Shown here in pieces: positions 8,582 to 17,612 of a stretch of 64,000 nucleotides of DNA (position 1 is its first letter; each line of letters starts with the position of its first letter). The notes beneath the pieces are model-generated. The model was not told the DNA's origin. It saw nothing but the letters and a program-made list of their open reading frames with translations, and searched no databases. A program made the translations under genes and the position numbers. This DNA comes from Oribacterium sp. WCC10 (lineage in GTDB: Bacteria > Bacillota > Clostridia > Lachnospirales > Lachnospiraceae): contig NZ_FOPH01000002.1 in NCBI RefSeq assembly GCF_900113415.1, positions 62,001 through 126,000 of the forward strand. The letters run 5' to 3'.

Positions 8582-8619
8582 AAGTCCGTGCAGTTATGAT
8601 TGACTGCACGGACTTTTTA
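8582..8619. terminator. Bidirectional intrinsic terminator
   Basis: A 13-bp stem AAGTCCGTGCAGT / ACTGCACGGACTT has Ts on both sides. It serves the glycosidase-like gene from the left and the LysR gene from the right. Confidence 0.85.
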
Positions 8620-8715
8620 TATTCAGAAAAAAATATCGGGACTATACGGTATAACCTGGGATAAATCTGATAAAAGCACCACTCTATTGGATAATATCGC
8701 GAAGAATCCGTTGTA

Positions 8716-9612
8716 TTAGAGTAGTCCTCTCTTAACCAGCTTTTCAAATTCCTTCATCTCATCGGTTACCCACTTGTCTTTGTGATAAAAGATCTGACGG
8801 TACATGGTCATATCGAAGTCGACAGGCTTTATCTCGCGGAGTTCCTTGTTTCGTATGGATTCCTGTACGGAGAAAGCCGGAAGAAAAGTGACTCCGTTGT
8901 TTTCCTTTACAAGTCTGATGATGACTTCGGTATTACCTGTTTCAAAGAAAGGACGAATCTGCATTCGGTCAGCAGCAAGATCCTGTTCCAATGCATAACG
9001 GTAGTTGGAATTCTGCTCAGTCAGGAAAAAGGGCATCTTAATGAGATCACTCATATGAATCTGTCCGGTTTTTGCATCTTCTCCGGGAATTACCAGATCC
9101 GGACTTGCCACAAAGATGATAGGTTCAGGTTCCTCGAGAATCTTAATCCAATTAGGATCATAGACTCTTCTGTCAAGAAAGTAGACCATGTCTATAAGGT
9201 TGTGCTCAAGCATATCGATGAGGTCCTTAGGTGATCCGGTCTTTATCTCAAGAGTGATTTCGGGATGGTTGTCGTAGAAATACTTAACAACATTAGGTAT
9301 CTTATAGGTGAGAAGTGACTCAAGAGAACCGATACGAAGCTTATGCTCCTGCATCTGAGGATTGCCGAGAGCTGTATGAACATCATCAACCCTTCGTAAA
9401 ATTTCATTGGCATACTGAAGAAATTCACGTCCCGGCGGAGTAAGAACCACATGTCGGCCTACTCTATCGAAAAACTTAGTATTGAATTCCTGTTCAAGCT
9501 GACGGATCTGGATAGTAACCGCCGCCTGTGTATATCCCAAAGCTTCTGCCGCTTTACTGAAGCTTTGCATCTCAACTATTTTAACAAATGAATTAAGCTG
9601 TCTTATCTCCAT
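8716..9612 (-). CDS. LysR-family transcriptional regulator
   Basis: A 298-residue regulator. The N-terminal winged helix-turn-helix (residues 1-60) reads MEIRQLNSFVKIVEMQSFSK and AAEALGYTQAAVTIQIRQLE, classic for LysR. The remainder is a type-2 periplasmic-binding-like effector domain that would sense a small molecule. The start at 9612 follows GGAGT by six bases; the longer in-frame extension upstream is hydrophobic noise. No gene is transcribed divergently close by, the nearest being the uracil permease 379 bp away, so the target is uncertain. Confidence 0.85.
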   Translation of the reverse strand: MEIRQLNSFVKIVEMQSFSKAAEALGYTQAAVTIQIRQLEQEFNTKFFDRVGRHVVLTPPGREFLQYANEILRRVDDVHTALGNPQMQEHKLRIGSLESLLTYKIPNVVKYFYDNHPEITLEIKTGSPKDLIDMLEHNLIDMVYFLDRRVYDPNWIKILEEPEPIIFVASPDLVIPGEDAKTGQIHMSDLIKMPFFLTEQNSNYRYALEQDLAADRMQIRPFFETGNTEVIIRLVKENNGVTFLPAFSVQESIRNKELREIKPVDFDMTMYRQIFYHKDKWVTDEMKEFEKLVKRGLL

Positions 9613-9807
9613 ATTTACTCCGTTCAAATATCGGTTAAGTACAGAACAGTATATATAAAAAAAGAATTGTAAGCAATTACACAAATAAATTTTTTTTATT
9701 AATTTTTTGATATATATAAGCAGTATTTGACAGAAATAAAGTATTTGTCAATTGTTGCTATGGATGAAGAGTTTTTTTGGTAAAAGTAATATATTTTATT
9801 TTGAGTA

Positions 9808-9835
9808 TTGACGATAAATAATCCGGTGATAAAAT
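9808..9835 (+). promoter_or_regulatory. Promoter of the uracil permease gene
   Basis: TTGACG (9808-9813), a 16-bp spacer and TAAAAT (9830-9835). The start point would lie near 9842, giving a leader of about 150 nt that contains a terminator. The rest of the gap 9613-9990 is AT-rich, without other clear signals. Confidence 0.6.
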
Positions 9836-9908
9836 AGTAAAAAATCATGTAAGGGATTCTGTATTTAAGATGTATATAACCATTATAAGAACGGTATAAA
9901 TAGCGATG

Positions 9909-9953
9909 AAGCACGCAAGGAGGGAGTATTTCCTCCTAAGCGTGCTTTTTCTT
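9909..9953 (+). terminator. Leader terminator (attenuator) of the uracil permease gene
   Basis: A two-tier hairpin: outer stem AAGCACGC / GCGTGCTT, inner stem AGGAGG / CCTCCT, followed by TTTTCTTT. It sits between the promoter and the start codon of the permease, so readthrough is probably regulated. No clear PyrR box or purine aptamer was recognised upstream. Confidence 0.75.
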
Positions 9954-9990
9954 TATACAGAATTCCACAAACCAAGGAAGGGGTTAATCG

Positions 9991-11427
9991 ATGAGTAACG
10001 AAAAAGTAAAGATTGGAGAAGAAGGTATCTATGATGCCAGACAGCTTGGAACAGGGAAGGTGTTGATACTTGGATTCCAGCATATGTTTGCTATGTTTGG
10101 TTCCACGGTTTTGGTTCCACTGCTTACAGGATTGAGTGTTTCGGCAACGCTTCTTTGGGCAGGTCTTGGAACACTTTTGTTCCATCTCATAAGTAAGAAA
10201 AAAGTTCCGGCATTTTTGGGATCATCATTTGCATTTCTTGCAGGCTATGCTGCCATAGCTCCAAACGGAGAACCTGAGCTTCTCAGATATGCCTGTTTTG
10301 GTGTAGCGTGTGCCGGTCTTGTATATCTTGTTCTTGCAACTGCATTTAAGGCATTTGGAGAATCAAGAGTAATGCAGTATTTCCCGCCTGTAGTTACAGG
10401 TCCAATCATTATTGCAATCGGTCTCAATCTTTCCAAGTCTGCGATTGAGAACTGCTCAAGTAACTGGCCTATAGCACTGGTAGCTATAGTAATTGTAGTT
10501 GTCTGCAACATCTGGGGAAAGGGCATGGTTAAGATCATACCTATTCTTCTCGGTGTTATAGGGTCCTATACAGTAGCTGCAATAACAGGTGTTATCGACT
10601 TTACTGAAGTTGGAAATGCAGCGTGGTTTGGTGTTCCTCTTAACTACAGCCGTACAGTTTTCTCAATTTTTACTGACGGAAGTCTTGACACTTCACTTCT
10701 TATTACATCAGTTATTACAATAGTACCTATCGCTTTTGCGACAATGATGGAGCATATCGGAGATATTTCTGCAATATCATCAACAGTCGGTGAGAACTTT
10801 ATCAAGGATCCGGGTCTTCACAGAACTCTCACAGGTGACGGTTTGGCGACAGCCTTTGCTTCACTTTTCGGTGCTCCTGCAAATACAACTTATGGTGAGA
10901 ACACCGGTGTGCTTACATTAACAAAAGTTTATGATCCAATGGTTATCCGTCTTGCGGCCTGCATAGCAATCATCTTGAGCTTCTGCCCTAAGTTTGCGGC
11001 GCTTATCGAGGTTATGCCATCAGCTACAGTAGGAGGTATCTCACTTGTTCTTTACGGTATGATTTCTGCAGTTGGTATCCGTAATGTAGTTGAGACAAAG
11101 GTTGATTTCTCACAGACGAGAAATGTTATTATTGCAGCTTTGATCCTTGTTCTTTCAATCGGTGTTAACTACTCAACAGCCGGTGCCATCATCATCCCGC
11201 TTGGTGCTATGACCATCAATTTCTCAGGAATAGCAACAGGTTCACTTGTAGGTATCATCCTTAATGCACTTCTTCCGGGTAAGAACTATGATTTCAAGGA
11301 TAGCGAGCCTAACAAGACCGGCGTTGATCTTGAAATCGCACAGGGTGAGTCTCTTGTATGGCAGCTTGCAAAAAAGGCAGGAGCCAGGAATATGGTAGAG
11401 GACGGCTCTGAAAAGGCTAAAAACTAA
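9991..11427 (+). CDS. uraA: Uracil permease (NCS2 family)
   Basis: A 478-residue polytopic membrane protein importing uracil (possibly also xanthine) with protons. Family marks are QHMFAMFGSTVLVPLLTGL near residue 30, the PAFLGSSFAF strand, MEHIGDISA with the conserved Glu around residue 252, and GAPANTTYGENTGVL, very close to UraA. AAGGAAGGGG precedes the ATG. Expression is probably set by the leader terminator at 9909-9953. A terminator follows at 11452. No pyrimidine genes lie nearby. Confidence 0.88.
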   Translation: MSNEKVKIGEEGIYDARQLGTGKVLILGFQHMFAMFGSTVLVPLLTGLSVSATLLWAGLGTLLFHLISKKKVPAFLGSSFAFLAGYAAIAPNGEPELLRYACFGVACAGLVYLVLATAFKAFGESRVMQYFPPVVTGPIIIAIGLNLSKSAIENCSSNWPIALVAIVIVVVCNIWGKGMVKIIPILLGVIGSYTVAAITGVIDFTEVGNAAWFGVPLNYSRTVFSIFTDGSLDTSLLITSVITIVPIAFATMMEHIGDISAISSTVGENFIKDPGLHRTLTGDGLATAFASLFGAPANTTYGENTGVLTLTKVYDPMVIRLAACIAIILSFCPKFAALIEVMPSATVGGISLVLYGMISAVGIRNVVETKVDFSQTRNVIIAALILVLSIGVNYSTAGAIIIPLGAMTINFSGIATGSLVGIILNALLPGKNYDFKDSEPNKTGVDLEIAQGESLVWQLAKKAGARNMVEDGSEKAKN

Positions 11428-11451
11428 TCAAAAAAATATTTACGTATTTAT

Positions 11452-11480
11452 GAGGACAGGACAATATCCTGTCCTCTTTT
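11452..11480 (+). terminator. Intrinsic terminator of uraA
   Basis: Stem GAGGACAGGA / TCCTGTCCTC followed by TTTTG. Confidence 0.9.
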
Positions 11481-11558
11481 GTTATAATTAGGATATGGTT
11501 TAGGTAAGAGTAGTTTATTCGATAGTATGTATGTGGGATATGAAAGTGGGATAATGCT

Positions 11559-13034
11559 TTGAATAACGATGATACTCGAAAAGATAAGTGGAAGTTCAGA
11601 AAAAAAGTAAATAAAGAAACCGAGGATGCTGATCTGCAATGGGAGAGTCTGAAGTACAATCCTATTCGAATGAACAAGAGGAATGTTAATCAGAATTTGG
11701 CTGAGAAACATACAGCGAAAGAAAGACACAGAAAAAAAGTAATAGATAAGATTTTGTTCATTATATGTGCAGTGGCCATAGGAACAGGCGTGTTCATGTT
11801 TATGTACCTGTTGTTTGGACATAAGATAAAACTGACTAAGCCTAAAGATGCATTCAATGTTGTTAAGGAGACAACATTGGCTGAAAAAGCACCGACTATA
11901 GAGGAGTCCACAGGGGAAACCTATATTGTGGAAGCTACGTTTCCGGGGAATGACGTGGAAGGGTTAAATGTTATAGGAGGGAACGGTGAGCTGATAGGTT
12001 TTTCATTTCCGAGTCAGTATGATAAAAAGTGGCTGCTTCTTGAAAAGTATTTTGGAAAGGTAATGAATTCAGTCGGATATGATACCGAGTTTAAATACGC
12101 ATCCTACGGGCCGAATGCTGTATCAGAGAAAGCTGTAACAGACAGGAGTGAGGCTGTAGCGCAGCAGATATCGGATATTAAAGACATGGTGGAAGATGGT
12201 GCCAGGATGATATTTACAGCACCTGTAGATGTTAATTCTGTGGAATACGGAAAGCTTCTTACAGAAATAAAGAATCAGGGAATATATGTTATTGCTCTTG
12301 ATCATGTCCCCATGAATACAGATGGAGTTAACTATCTTTTTGGATGTGATGATTATCATGTCGGTGAAGTTATAGGAAAGTATATAGTAAAAGAACTTGG
12401 ACTTGAAACGGCTACGGCACAGGCACCTAAGACTGTGGAGATATTCACCGGTGCTGTAACGGATGATACATTACTTTTCTTATATCCCGGACTTATGGAA
12501 ACACTGTTTCCTTATATAGATGCGGGTTCACTGGTCATTGGATCCGGTCAGATGGAACTTGAGCAGGTAACAGCACTTGATAACTCAGAAAATGATGCTT
12601 ATGAGAGAATGAAAAATCTTATAAGAGATGTGTACAGTAAAAAGACACTTGATGCGGTTATCTGTACGGATGACTATATAGCATCCGGAGTTTCAAGGGC
12701 TATGGTTGAAGCTATAGAACAGGGAGAATATGCCGGAAGTTTTCCGGTCATAACCGGAGATGGTTGTGATGATGAGGCGCTTGAAAGAATACTTCAGGGA
12801 AAACAGTCTATGACATTGCTTCATGAACCGACCGAATATGCCGTGCGTGGAGCAGAACTTGTGGATGCCGTTATCCATGGAAATAAAGTTAGTGTCTCTG
12901 ATTCGGAAATGTACCAGAACGGAAGCATTGTAGTACAGGCATCAGAACTTGAGCCTGTTGTAATCACTGCAGAGAACTACGAAGAAATGATATTAAATAA
13001 GGGTTATCTTCAGACTACGGTTCTTATCGATTGA
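11559..13034 (+). CDS. Membrane-anchored sugar-binding protein (LacI/ribose-binding fold)
   Basis: A 491-residue protein. A basic, hydrophilic N-terminus (residues 1-65) is followed by one membrane helix (about 66-86, ILFIICAVAIGTGVFMFMYL) and then a type-1 periplasmic-binding domain from about 140 (IGFSFPSQYDKKW; IFTAPVDVNS; VIALDHVP; AVICTDDYIASG; ITGDGCDDEAL). The family binds monosaccharides. There is no lipobox, and no permease, ATPase or kinase is adjacent, so it may sense sugars or serve a distant transporter. Its start is a TTG preceded by GTGGG; the next in-frame ATG lies 37 codons in. Confidence 0.65.
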   Translation: MNNDDTRKDKWKFRKKVNKETEDADLQWESLKYNPIRMNKRNVNQNLAEKHTAKERHRKKVIDKILFIICAVAIGTGVFMFMYLLFGHKIKLTKPKDAFNVVKETTLAEKAPTIEESTGETYIVEATFPGNDVEGLNVIGGNGELIGFSFPSQYDKKWLLLEKYFGKVMNSVGYDTEFKYASYGPNAVSEKAVTDRSEAVAQQISDIKDMVEDGARMIFTAPVDVNSVEYGKLLTEIKNQGIYVIALDHVPMNTDGVNYLFGCDDYHVGEVIGKYIVKELGLETATAQAPKTVEIFTGAVTDDTLLFLYPGLMETLFPYIDAGSLVIGSGQMELEQVTALDNSENDAYERMKNLIRDVYSKKTLDAVICTDDYIASGVSRAMVEAIEQGEYAGSFPVITGDGCDDEALERILQGKQSMTLLHEPTEYAVRGAELVDAVIHGNKVSVSDSEMYQNGSIVVQASELEPVVITAENYEEMILNKGYLQTTVLID

Positions 13035-13123
13035 AAAAAGGGATGTCACAAGATGATATGCTATCCACGTGTAGGTTTGTCCTGCATTGAGGCAAGTATA
13101 TCAAAAGGCGGCATCCCTTTTTA
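13034..13123. terminator. Large structured terminator between convergent genes
   Basis: Outer stem AAAAAGGGATGTC / GGCATCCCTTTTT encloses about 60 nt with further pairing (GATAT..CT / AG..ATATC and a TGTAGG / TCCTGCA hairpin). It serves the gene at 11559 and, on the other strand, the small gene at 13131. It is far larger than a standard terminator. Confidence 0.7.
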
Positions 13124-13130
13124 ATAGGTA

Positions 13131-13373
13131 TTATTTACAGGCGTCGCTCATCATGAATGATACGACCTTTTTCATATCCTCAGGTTCTGATACAAAAAGT
13201 TCGAGTTCCTTGATAGTCGCGTTATTAAATAGTTTTGCTGTCATAAGCATCTGACTGAGTTTTGATTTAAGATTGATTCGGTCACCTTCAGCTGAGACAA
13301 GCTCAACTGTACCTTTGCAACTGTTAAGTACTTCAAAAAGACCGTCTACGTTATTGACATTCTCGAGTTTCAT
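13131..13373 (-). CDS. Conserved small hypothetical protein (80 aa)
   Basis: An 80-residue soluble protein with a strong AGGAGG site seven bases before the ATG. It starts MKLENVNNVDGLFEVLNSCK and contains VELVSAEGDRINLKSKLSQ. Similar small proteins are common in Lachnospiraceae and are sometimes misnamed polyA polymerase; no function is known and none is assigned here. No catalytic motif, membrane helix or Cys cluster is seen. Confidence 0.75.
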   Translation of the reverse strand: MKLENVNNVDGLFEVLNSCKGTVELVSAEGDRINLKSKLSQMLMTAKLFNNATIKELELFVSEPEDMKKVVSFMMSDACK

Positions 13374-13716
13374 TACGTTTACCTCCTATAATATAGATAT
13401 ATAACCTGTTTCGTTCTTAAGTTGTAAAGTATAATATGGCAGGTTGCATAAAATATCAAGTAAAAATTTGTGAAAAAACACAGTTAACTTTGATGTATTT
13501 GGCGATAGTTCAGTGAATACGTTTATGCCAATCATGTGAAAATTGTGATATACTTCATGCGAAACAAAGAAAGGAATTGTCTATATTTTAACAATATCTT
13601 GCAAATTCCGCTATTCAATCTATGTCGGATTTTTTATGAAAATACGGCATTCAGCTTCAGCCCTTCGCAAAGCGAAAGTTCAAGGGGTTGACGTTCCCAA
13701 AGGTAGGAGAAAAATC
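13374..13716 (+). other. Intergenic region and leader of rpiB
   Basis: A 343-bp gap. A TATACT box at 13549-13554 is a possible -10 for rpiB, but its -35 is weak. A small hairpin CTTCGC / GCGAAAG lies at 13663-13678. A weak TCCG / CGGA stem before TTTTTT at about 13607-13636 could be a leader terminator. Nothing else is clear. Confidence 0.35.
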
Positions 13717-14184
13717 ATGAAATTAGTTATTGGAAATGATCACGCAGCATTAGACATGAAGAATGAGATCAAGCAGTACCTTGAGGAAAAGGGTATCGAG
13801 ATCGTTGATGTAGGAACTAATTCAACGGACAGCTTTAATTATCCCATTTCAGGATATCGTGTCGGAAAGATGGTTGCTGAAGGTAAGGTAGATGGCGGTA
13901 TTGCAATTTGTGGTACAGGTGTAGGTATCAGTCTTGCTGCAAATAAGGTAGATGGAGTACGAGCATGCTGTTGTAGCGAGCCGTATTCAGCAGAGATGAG
14001 TAAGCGTCATAATAATTCAAATGTTCTCTGCTTTGGAGCAAGAGTTATAGGTATTGAGACAGCAAAGCAGATTGTTGATGCATGGTTAAATGCCCGGTTT
14101 GAGGGCGGACGTCATGAGACTCGTGTAAATATGATCATGGAGATTCAGGATACTCAGGCGCTTAAGGCTGCGGATGAGAATTGA
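13717..14184 (+). CDS. rpiB: Ribose-5-phosphate isomerase B
   Basis: A 155-residue sugar-phosphate isomerase interconverting ribose-5-phosphate and ribulose-5-phosphate in the pentose phosphate pathway. It shows GNDHAALDMK at residues 5-14, the catalytic Cys block GGIAICGTGVGISLAANK near 60-78, and the HNNSNVLCFGARV segment with the ring-opening His. The start at 13717 follows AGGTAGGAG; the frame stays open to 13636, but that part lacks family similarity. RpiB-family members can also act on allose- or galactose-6-phosphate, and the sequence does not exclude this. Confidence 0.88.
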   Translation: MKLVIGNDHAALDMKNEIKQYLEEKGIEIVDVGTNSTDSFNYPISGYRVGKMVAEGKVDGGIAICGTGVGISLAANKVDGVRACCCSEPYSAEMSKRHNNSNVLCFGARVIGIETAKQIVDAWLNARFEGGRHETRVNMIMEIQDTQALKAADEN

Positions 14185-14221
14185 ACAGTATTGAAATAAA
14201 CATAAATATTTATATGTAAAA

Positions 14222-14276
14222 AAGAGCGATATCCCTATAACTATCATAGATAGAAATTAGGATATCGCTCTCTTTT
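14222..14276 (+). terminator. Intrinsic terminator of rpiB
   Basis: Stem AGAGCGATATCC / GGATATCGCTCT with an inner CTAT / ATAG hairpin, followed by CTTTT. Confidence 0.85.
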
Positions 14277-14288
14277 GCTTATTTTATA

Positions 14289-14413
14289 GGGGAATGCTGA
14301 TTAAAGCGTTTCCCTGGTCGGACTTTCGATGTGAAGCATCAATCTTCTTTAAAAATACGAACCCCGAAGCCGGACGATCTAAGGAAACATTGATTTAATC
14401 AGTGTTTCCTTAA
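14289..14413 (-). repeat. Dispersed ~125-bp palindromic element, full copy
   Basis: Read on the minus strand it aligns end to end with the element at 48419-48545: first hairpin AAGGAAACACTGATTAAATC, a middle segment with ATTGATGCTTCACATCGAAA, and a last hairpin GGGAAACGCTTTAATCAGCA. It lies 68 nt past the stop of the minus-strand PHP gene. Confidence 0.75.
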
Positions 14414-14480
14414 CTTATGTCGATACTCTCACGAGGGGTGACAAAGTTATCCGGGAAAAACAGATTTTGAATTAATTATG

Positions 14481-15296
14481 TCAGTTTTTTATACCGGAAG
14501 CTTTAAGTGCCTCCAGAAAAGTCTTTTTGTTGAGGCTCGCAATGAGGCCTTCAGGGAAATGTACTTCTTCAAGAAGTTTCTTTGTTTCATCAAAATGACC
14601 TATGAGAGTTGAGATATGAGCATCTGTGGCGATTGAAACATGACATCCGATGTCTGCACAGATTTCAAGAAGTTCTCTGCAACGCCTCTTTGTAATGCTG
14701 TCAGTTTTCTTTTCTCCGAAATCAAAACTGTGCTCATTTACTTCCAAAAGTTTATTCATAGATTTTGCAGCTTCAGCTATGGCTTTGAAATCCACATCCA
14801 GACCGCTTCTTCCCATATGACCGAGGATAAGAACTTTTTCCTGCTGAAGAGCCTTGATATACATATCTGTCATCTGATTCCTGGTGGCATCTTTTGTAAA
14901 AGATTTTCCATGAATGCTGGCGATGACATAGTCCATGTTTTTGGTTGTATGCTCGTAAAGGGTAGTCGGTACTTTGAATGGATCCCCGACTATTGATTCT
15001 GTGACAGAAATATCCTGCCCGAAAAGTTCTCCGTTAAGGCCAACAATATCTGCTTCGCATCCAGAAAGAAGTCTGACACCCATCCAAACATCAGGCCAGG
15101 TCATAGGTGATGTGAAAAGATACTGATAGTTTTTTGAGTTTTTATAATCTGTCCACTGCATACCTGAAAAATGATCGGTGGAAACAAGAAGTTCCAATCC
15201 GACTTCTGAAGCGGCTTCAACATTTTCCTTAATGGTTGAGTATGCATGTCGGCTATAGAGAGTATGTGTATGGGTATCACATTTTATATCGTACAT
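14481..15296 (-). CDS. PHP-domain phosphoesterase (YcdX-like)
   Basis: A 271-residue PHP-fold enzyme with metal ligands in THTHTLYSRHAYS (residues 8-20), STDHFSG near 38, EVNEHSFDFG in the middle and ATDAHIS near the C-terminus. Members of this family are trinuclear zinc or manganese phosphatases, histidinol-phosphatase-like; the physiological substrate is unknown. The start at 15296 has a strong AGGAGGGATC site; the longer reading frame upstream lacks similarity. A dispersed repeat follows its stop. Confidence 0.8.
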   Translation of the reverse strand: MYDIKCDTHTHTLYSRHAYSTIKENVEAASEVGLELLVSTDHFSGMQWTDYKNSKNYQYLFTSPMTWPDVWMGVRLLSGCEADIVGLNGELFGQDISVTESIVGDPFKVPTTLYEHTTKNMDYVIASIHGKSFTKDATRNQMTDMYIKALQQEKVLILGHMGRSGLDVDFKAIAEAAKSMNKLLEVNEHSFDFGEKKTDSITKRRCRELLEICADIGCHVSIATDAHISTLIGHFDETKKLLEEVHFPEGLIASLNKKTFLEALKASGIKN

Positions 15297-15521
15297 ATCT
15301 GATCCCTCCTGAAAAGTGAATGGAGATGCAAAAGCAAATCGTAAATAAACATATAACACAGAATAGAAAAACAAACATAAATGTGATGCTATTCTGACGT
15401 TTGAATTAAATTCGGTTGCAATCATAACACATCTGTACTAAATTGCAAAAGCAAATGATATGATGATACAAGAATCATAAAACCATATTATGCTTATTTC
15501 GGCACAAAGATGGAGGATTAA

Positions 15522-16742
15522 ATGGGAAAATCACTGGTTTCAAGTGGAAAGATAATACTTAAGAAGGGTGAGGGGCGTACCATCAAGGCAGGAGGCGCCT
15601 GGATCTTTGATAATGAAATAGACCGGTATGAAGGCGAATATGAGAATGGTGACATAATCACAGTTTTCGACTTTGATGGTTTCTTTATGGGATACGGATT
15701 TATAAATCACAGTTCCAAAATAAGGGTTAGAATGCTTTCAAGATGGAGAAAGGAACCGATCGACAGAGAGTTTCTTCGTGAAAGAGTAAAGAATGCATGG
15801 GAGTACCGTAAGCTTGTTGTAGATACTGGTTCCTGCCGCATCATCTTCGGTGAGGCTGACTGGCTTCCGGGACTGACTGTAGATAAGTACGAGGATGTGC
15901 TGGTAGTTGAGTCTCTGGCCCTTGGAATAGACCGGCTTAAGGAGATGATACTTGAGGATCTGGTTGAGGTTTTGAATGAAGATGGCGTTAGTATAAGAGG
16001 AATCTACGAAAGATCAGATGCTCCGGTTCGTAAGAAAGAAGGCATGGAGCCACACAAAGGTTTCATCGGTCCTGAGTTTGATACCAATGTTCTCATTACT
16101 GAGAACGGTGTTAAGTACATGGTTGATGTTGTGAATGGGCAGAAAACCGGATTTTTCCTTGATCAGAAATACAATCGTCTTTCTATTCAGAAGCTTTGTA
16201 AGGGAAAGAAGGTTTTGGATTGTTTCACGCATATGGGAACTTTTGCTCTTAATGCGGGAATCGCAGGTGCGGCATCTGTTGAGGGTCTCGACATCTCTGA
16301 ACTTGCAGTGCAGCAGGCTACTGCCAATGCTGAGAGAAACGGGCTTTCCGATACGGTACACTTCCGTACCGCCGATGTGCTGGATGAGTTGCCTAAGCTG
16401 AATAAGAAAGGTGAGAAGTACGATGTGGTTATCCTTGATCCGCCGGCATTTACAAAATCAAGAGAAGCTACAAAGGCTGCTATTCGCGGTTACAGGGAGA
16501 TAAACATGCAGGGAATCAAGCTTGTAAAGGATGGTGGATATCTTGCGACATGCAGCTGCAGCCACTTCATGACACCGGAGCTTTTTACAAAGACTATCGC
16601 AGAGGCAGCAAACTCTGTTCATCGTCGTCTCCGCCAGGTAGAGTATCGCACTCAGTGTTCGGATCATCCGATCCTTTGGGCAAAGGACGAGAACAGTTAT
16701 TATCTCAAGTTCTACATCTTCCAGGTGTGTGACGAGAAGTGA
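15522..16742 (+). CDS. rlmI: SAM-dependent 23S rRNA methyltransferase, RlmI-like
   Basis: A 406-residue enzyme with an N-terminal PUA domain (about residues 1-80, GRTIKAGGAWIFDNE) and a C-terminal Rossmann methyltransferase domain. SAM-site and catalytic marks are VLDCFTHMGTFAL, VEGLDIS, VVILDPPAF and TCSCSHFM, the last carrying the conserved Cys of m5C methyltransferases. RlmI methylates a cytosine of 23S rRNA; RlmI, RlmK and YwbD paralogues are hard to tell apart, so the exact target base is inferred. TGGAGG precedes the start. It has its own terminator at 16781. Confidence 0.82.
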   Translation: MGKSLVSSGKIILKKGEGRTIKAGGAWIFDNEIDRYEGEYENGDIITVFDFDGFFMGYGFINHSSKIRVRMLSRWRKEPIDREFLRERVKNAWEYRKLVVDTGSCRIIFGEADWLPGLTVDKYEDVLVVESLALGIDRLKEMILEDLVEVLNEDGVSIRGIYERSDAPVRKKEGMEPHKGFIGPEFDTNVLITENGVKYMVDVVNGQKTGFFLDQKYNRLSIQKLCKGKKVLDCFTHMGTFALNAGIAGAASVEGLDISELAVQQATANAERNGLSDTVHFRTADVLDELPKLNKKGEKYDVVILDPPAFTKSREATKAAIRGYREINMQGIKLVKDGGYLATCSCSHFMTPELFTKTIAEAANSVHRRLRQVEYRTQCSDHPILWAKDENSYYLKFYIFQVCDEK

Positions 16743-16780
16743 TAGATTGAGCAGGAAAGACTGAATGAATTAAAGTGAAT

Positions 16781-16822
16781 AAAACAGCTGATATGGATTT
16801 ATTCCGGTGTCAGCTGTTTTAT
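16781..16822 (+). terminator. Intrinsic terminator of the RlmI-like gene
   Basis: Stem AAAACAGCTGA / TCAGCTGTTTT with an inner GGA / TCC pairing, followed by ATCC. Confidence 0.75.
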
Positions 16823-16843
16823 CCGTTATATGTGACAAATGAT

Positions 16844-16890
16844 AAAAGTGCCAAACATGGTGTTACACCAGGTTTGGCACTTTTATTTAA
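16844..16890 (+). terminator. Second terminator-type hairpin
   Basis: A 13-bp stem AAAAGTGCCAAAC / GTTTGGCACTTTT plus an inner TGGTG / CACCA, followed by ATTTAATTT. It lies directly in front of the truncated hydrolase and within its open frame. Confidence 0.8.
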
Positions 16891-16892
16891 TT

Positions 16893-17476
16893 TGGCGATT
16901 TATCAGGGGCCTTTAATAACTCTATATGGCGTTAATGCTTCCTACGAGGTAATAAAGACTATTCTTGAAGAGTCTGAACGTTACAATATTGATTCGAAAA
17001 AGGTCATATTTGGTGGATTCAGTGCCGGAGCCTGCATGGCCATAGATATGATGATACTTTGCAACAGGAGAAGGGAATTTTCATATCTTGGAGTTATCGC
17101 ATTCTATCCGGGACTTGATTTCAGGACAAAGGGATTAGATACAGGAGACATAAGTCTTAGTACCACAAGTGATGTATATGGGTATTCTTACTTCAGTGAA
17201 GGTGGTGATCTGAATGATTCTATTGCCTGTCCTGTACATGCTTCTATTGAAGATCTTAAGAATACGCCATCGATATTTCTTATGCCGGGAGAACTGGATC
17301 CGCTTCGTTTCGGATGTGAACAGATGGCCATGAATCTTATGAAGTCCAATGTTCCTGTTATATATCATCAGTTCACGAATTGTGCACACGGATTTACGCA
17401 TAGAGCATATGTCGAAGAACCAAAACAGGCTATAAAAGAAGCGGAAGAATACATAAAGTTTCTTTTGAACAAATGA
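16893..17476 (+). pseudogene. 5'-truncated alpha/beta hydrolase (acetyl-esterase type)
   Basis: From about 16893 the frame matches the C-terminal two thirds of an alpha/beta-hydrolase-3 esterase: GGFSAGA with the nucleophile Ser, MPGELDPLRFG with the acid Asp, and NCAHGFTHR with the His. The cap and the HGGG oxyanion loop that should precede GFSAG are missing. Upstream the frame runs back only through two terminator hairpins, and no start with a ribosome site precedes the homologous part. It is read as the remnant of a deletion. A short functional version cannot be excluded, because the catalytic triad is intact. Confidence 0.65.
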
Positions 17477-17612
17477 TGAAAATTAAATTAAAAGTCTATC
17501 AGGAAGATAAAAACATTATAGAAAATATCCGCTCATTTTAAGATTACCTTTTTAAAGGTTGATTTATGAAAGTAATAAATATTCTTTAATGAGCCCAGTA
17601 AGGGAGGAAAAT

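Noticed and set aside
16775-16892. N-terminal 39 codons of the open frame leading into the esterase
   Set aside because: They are made of two terminator hairpins and show no hydrolase similarity.
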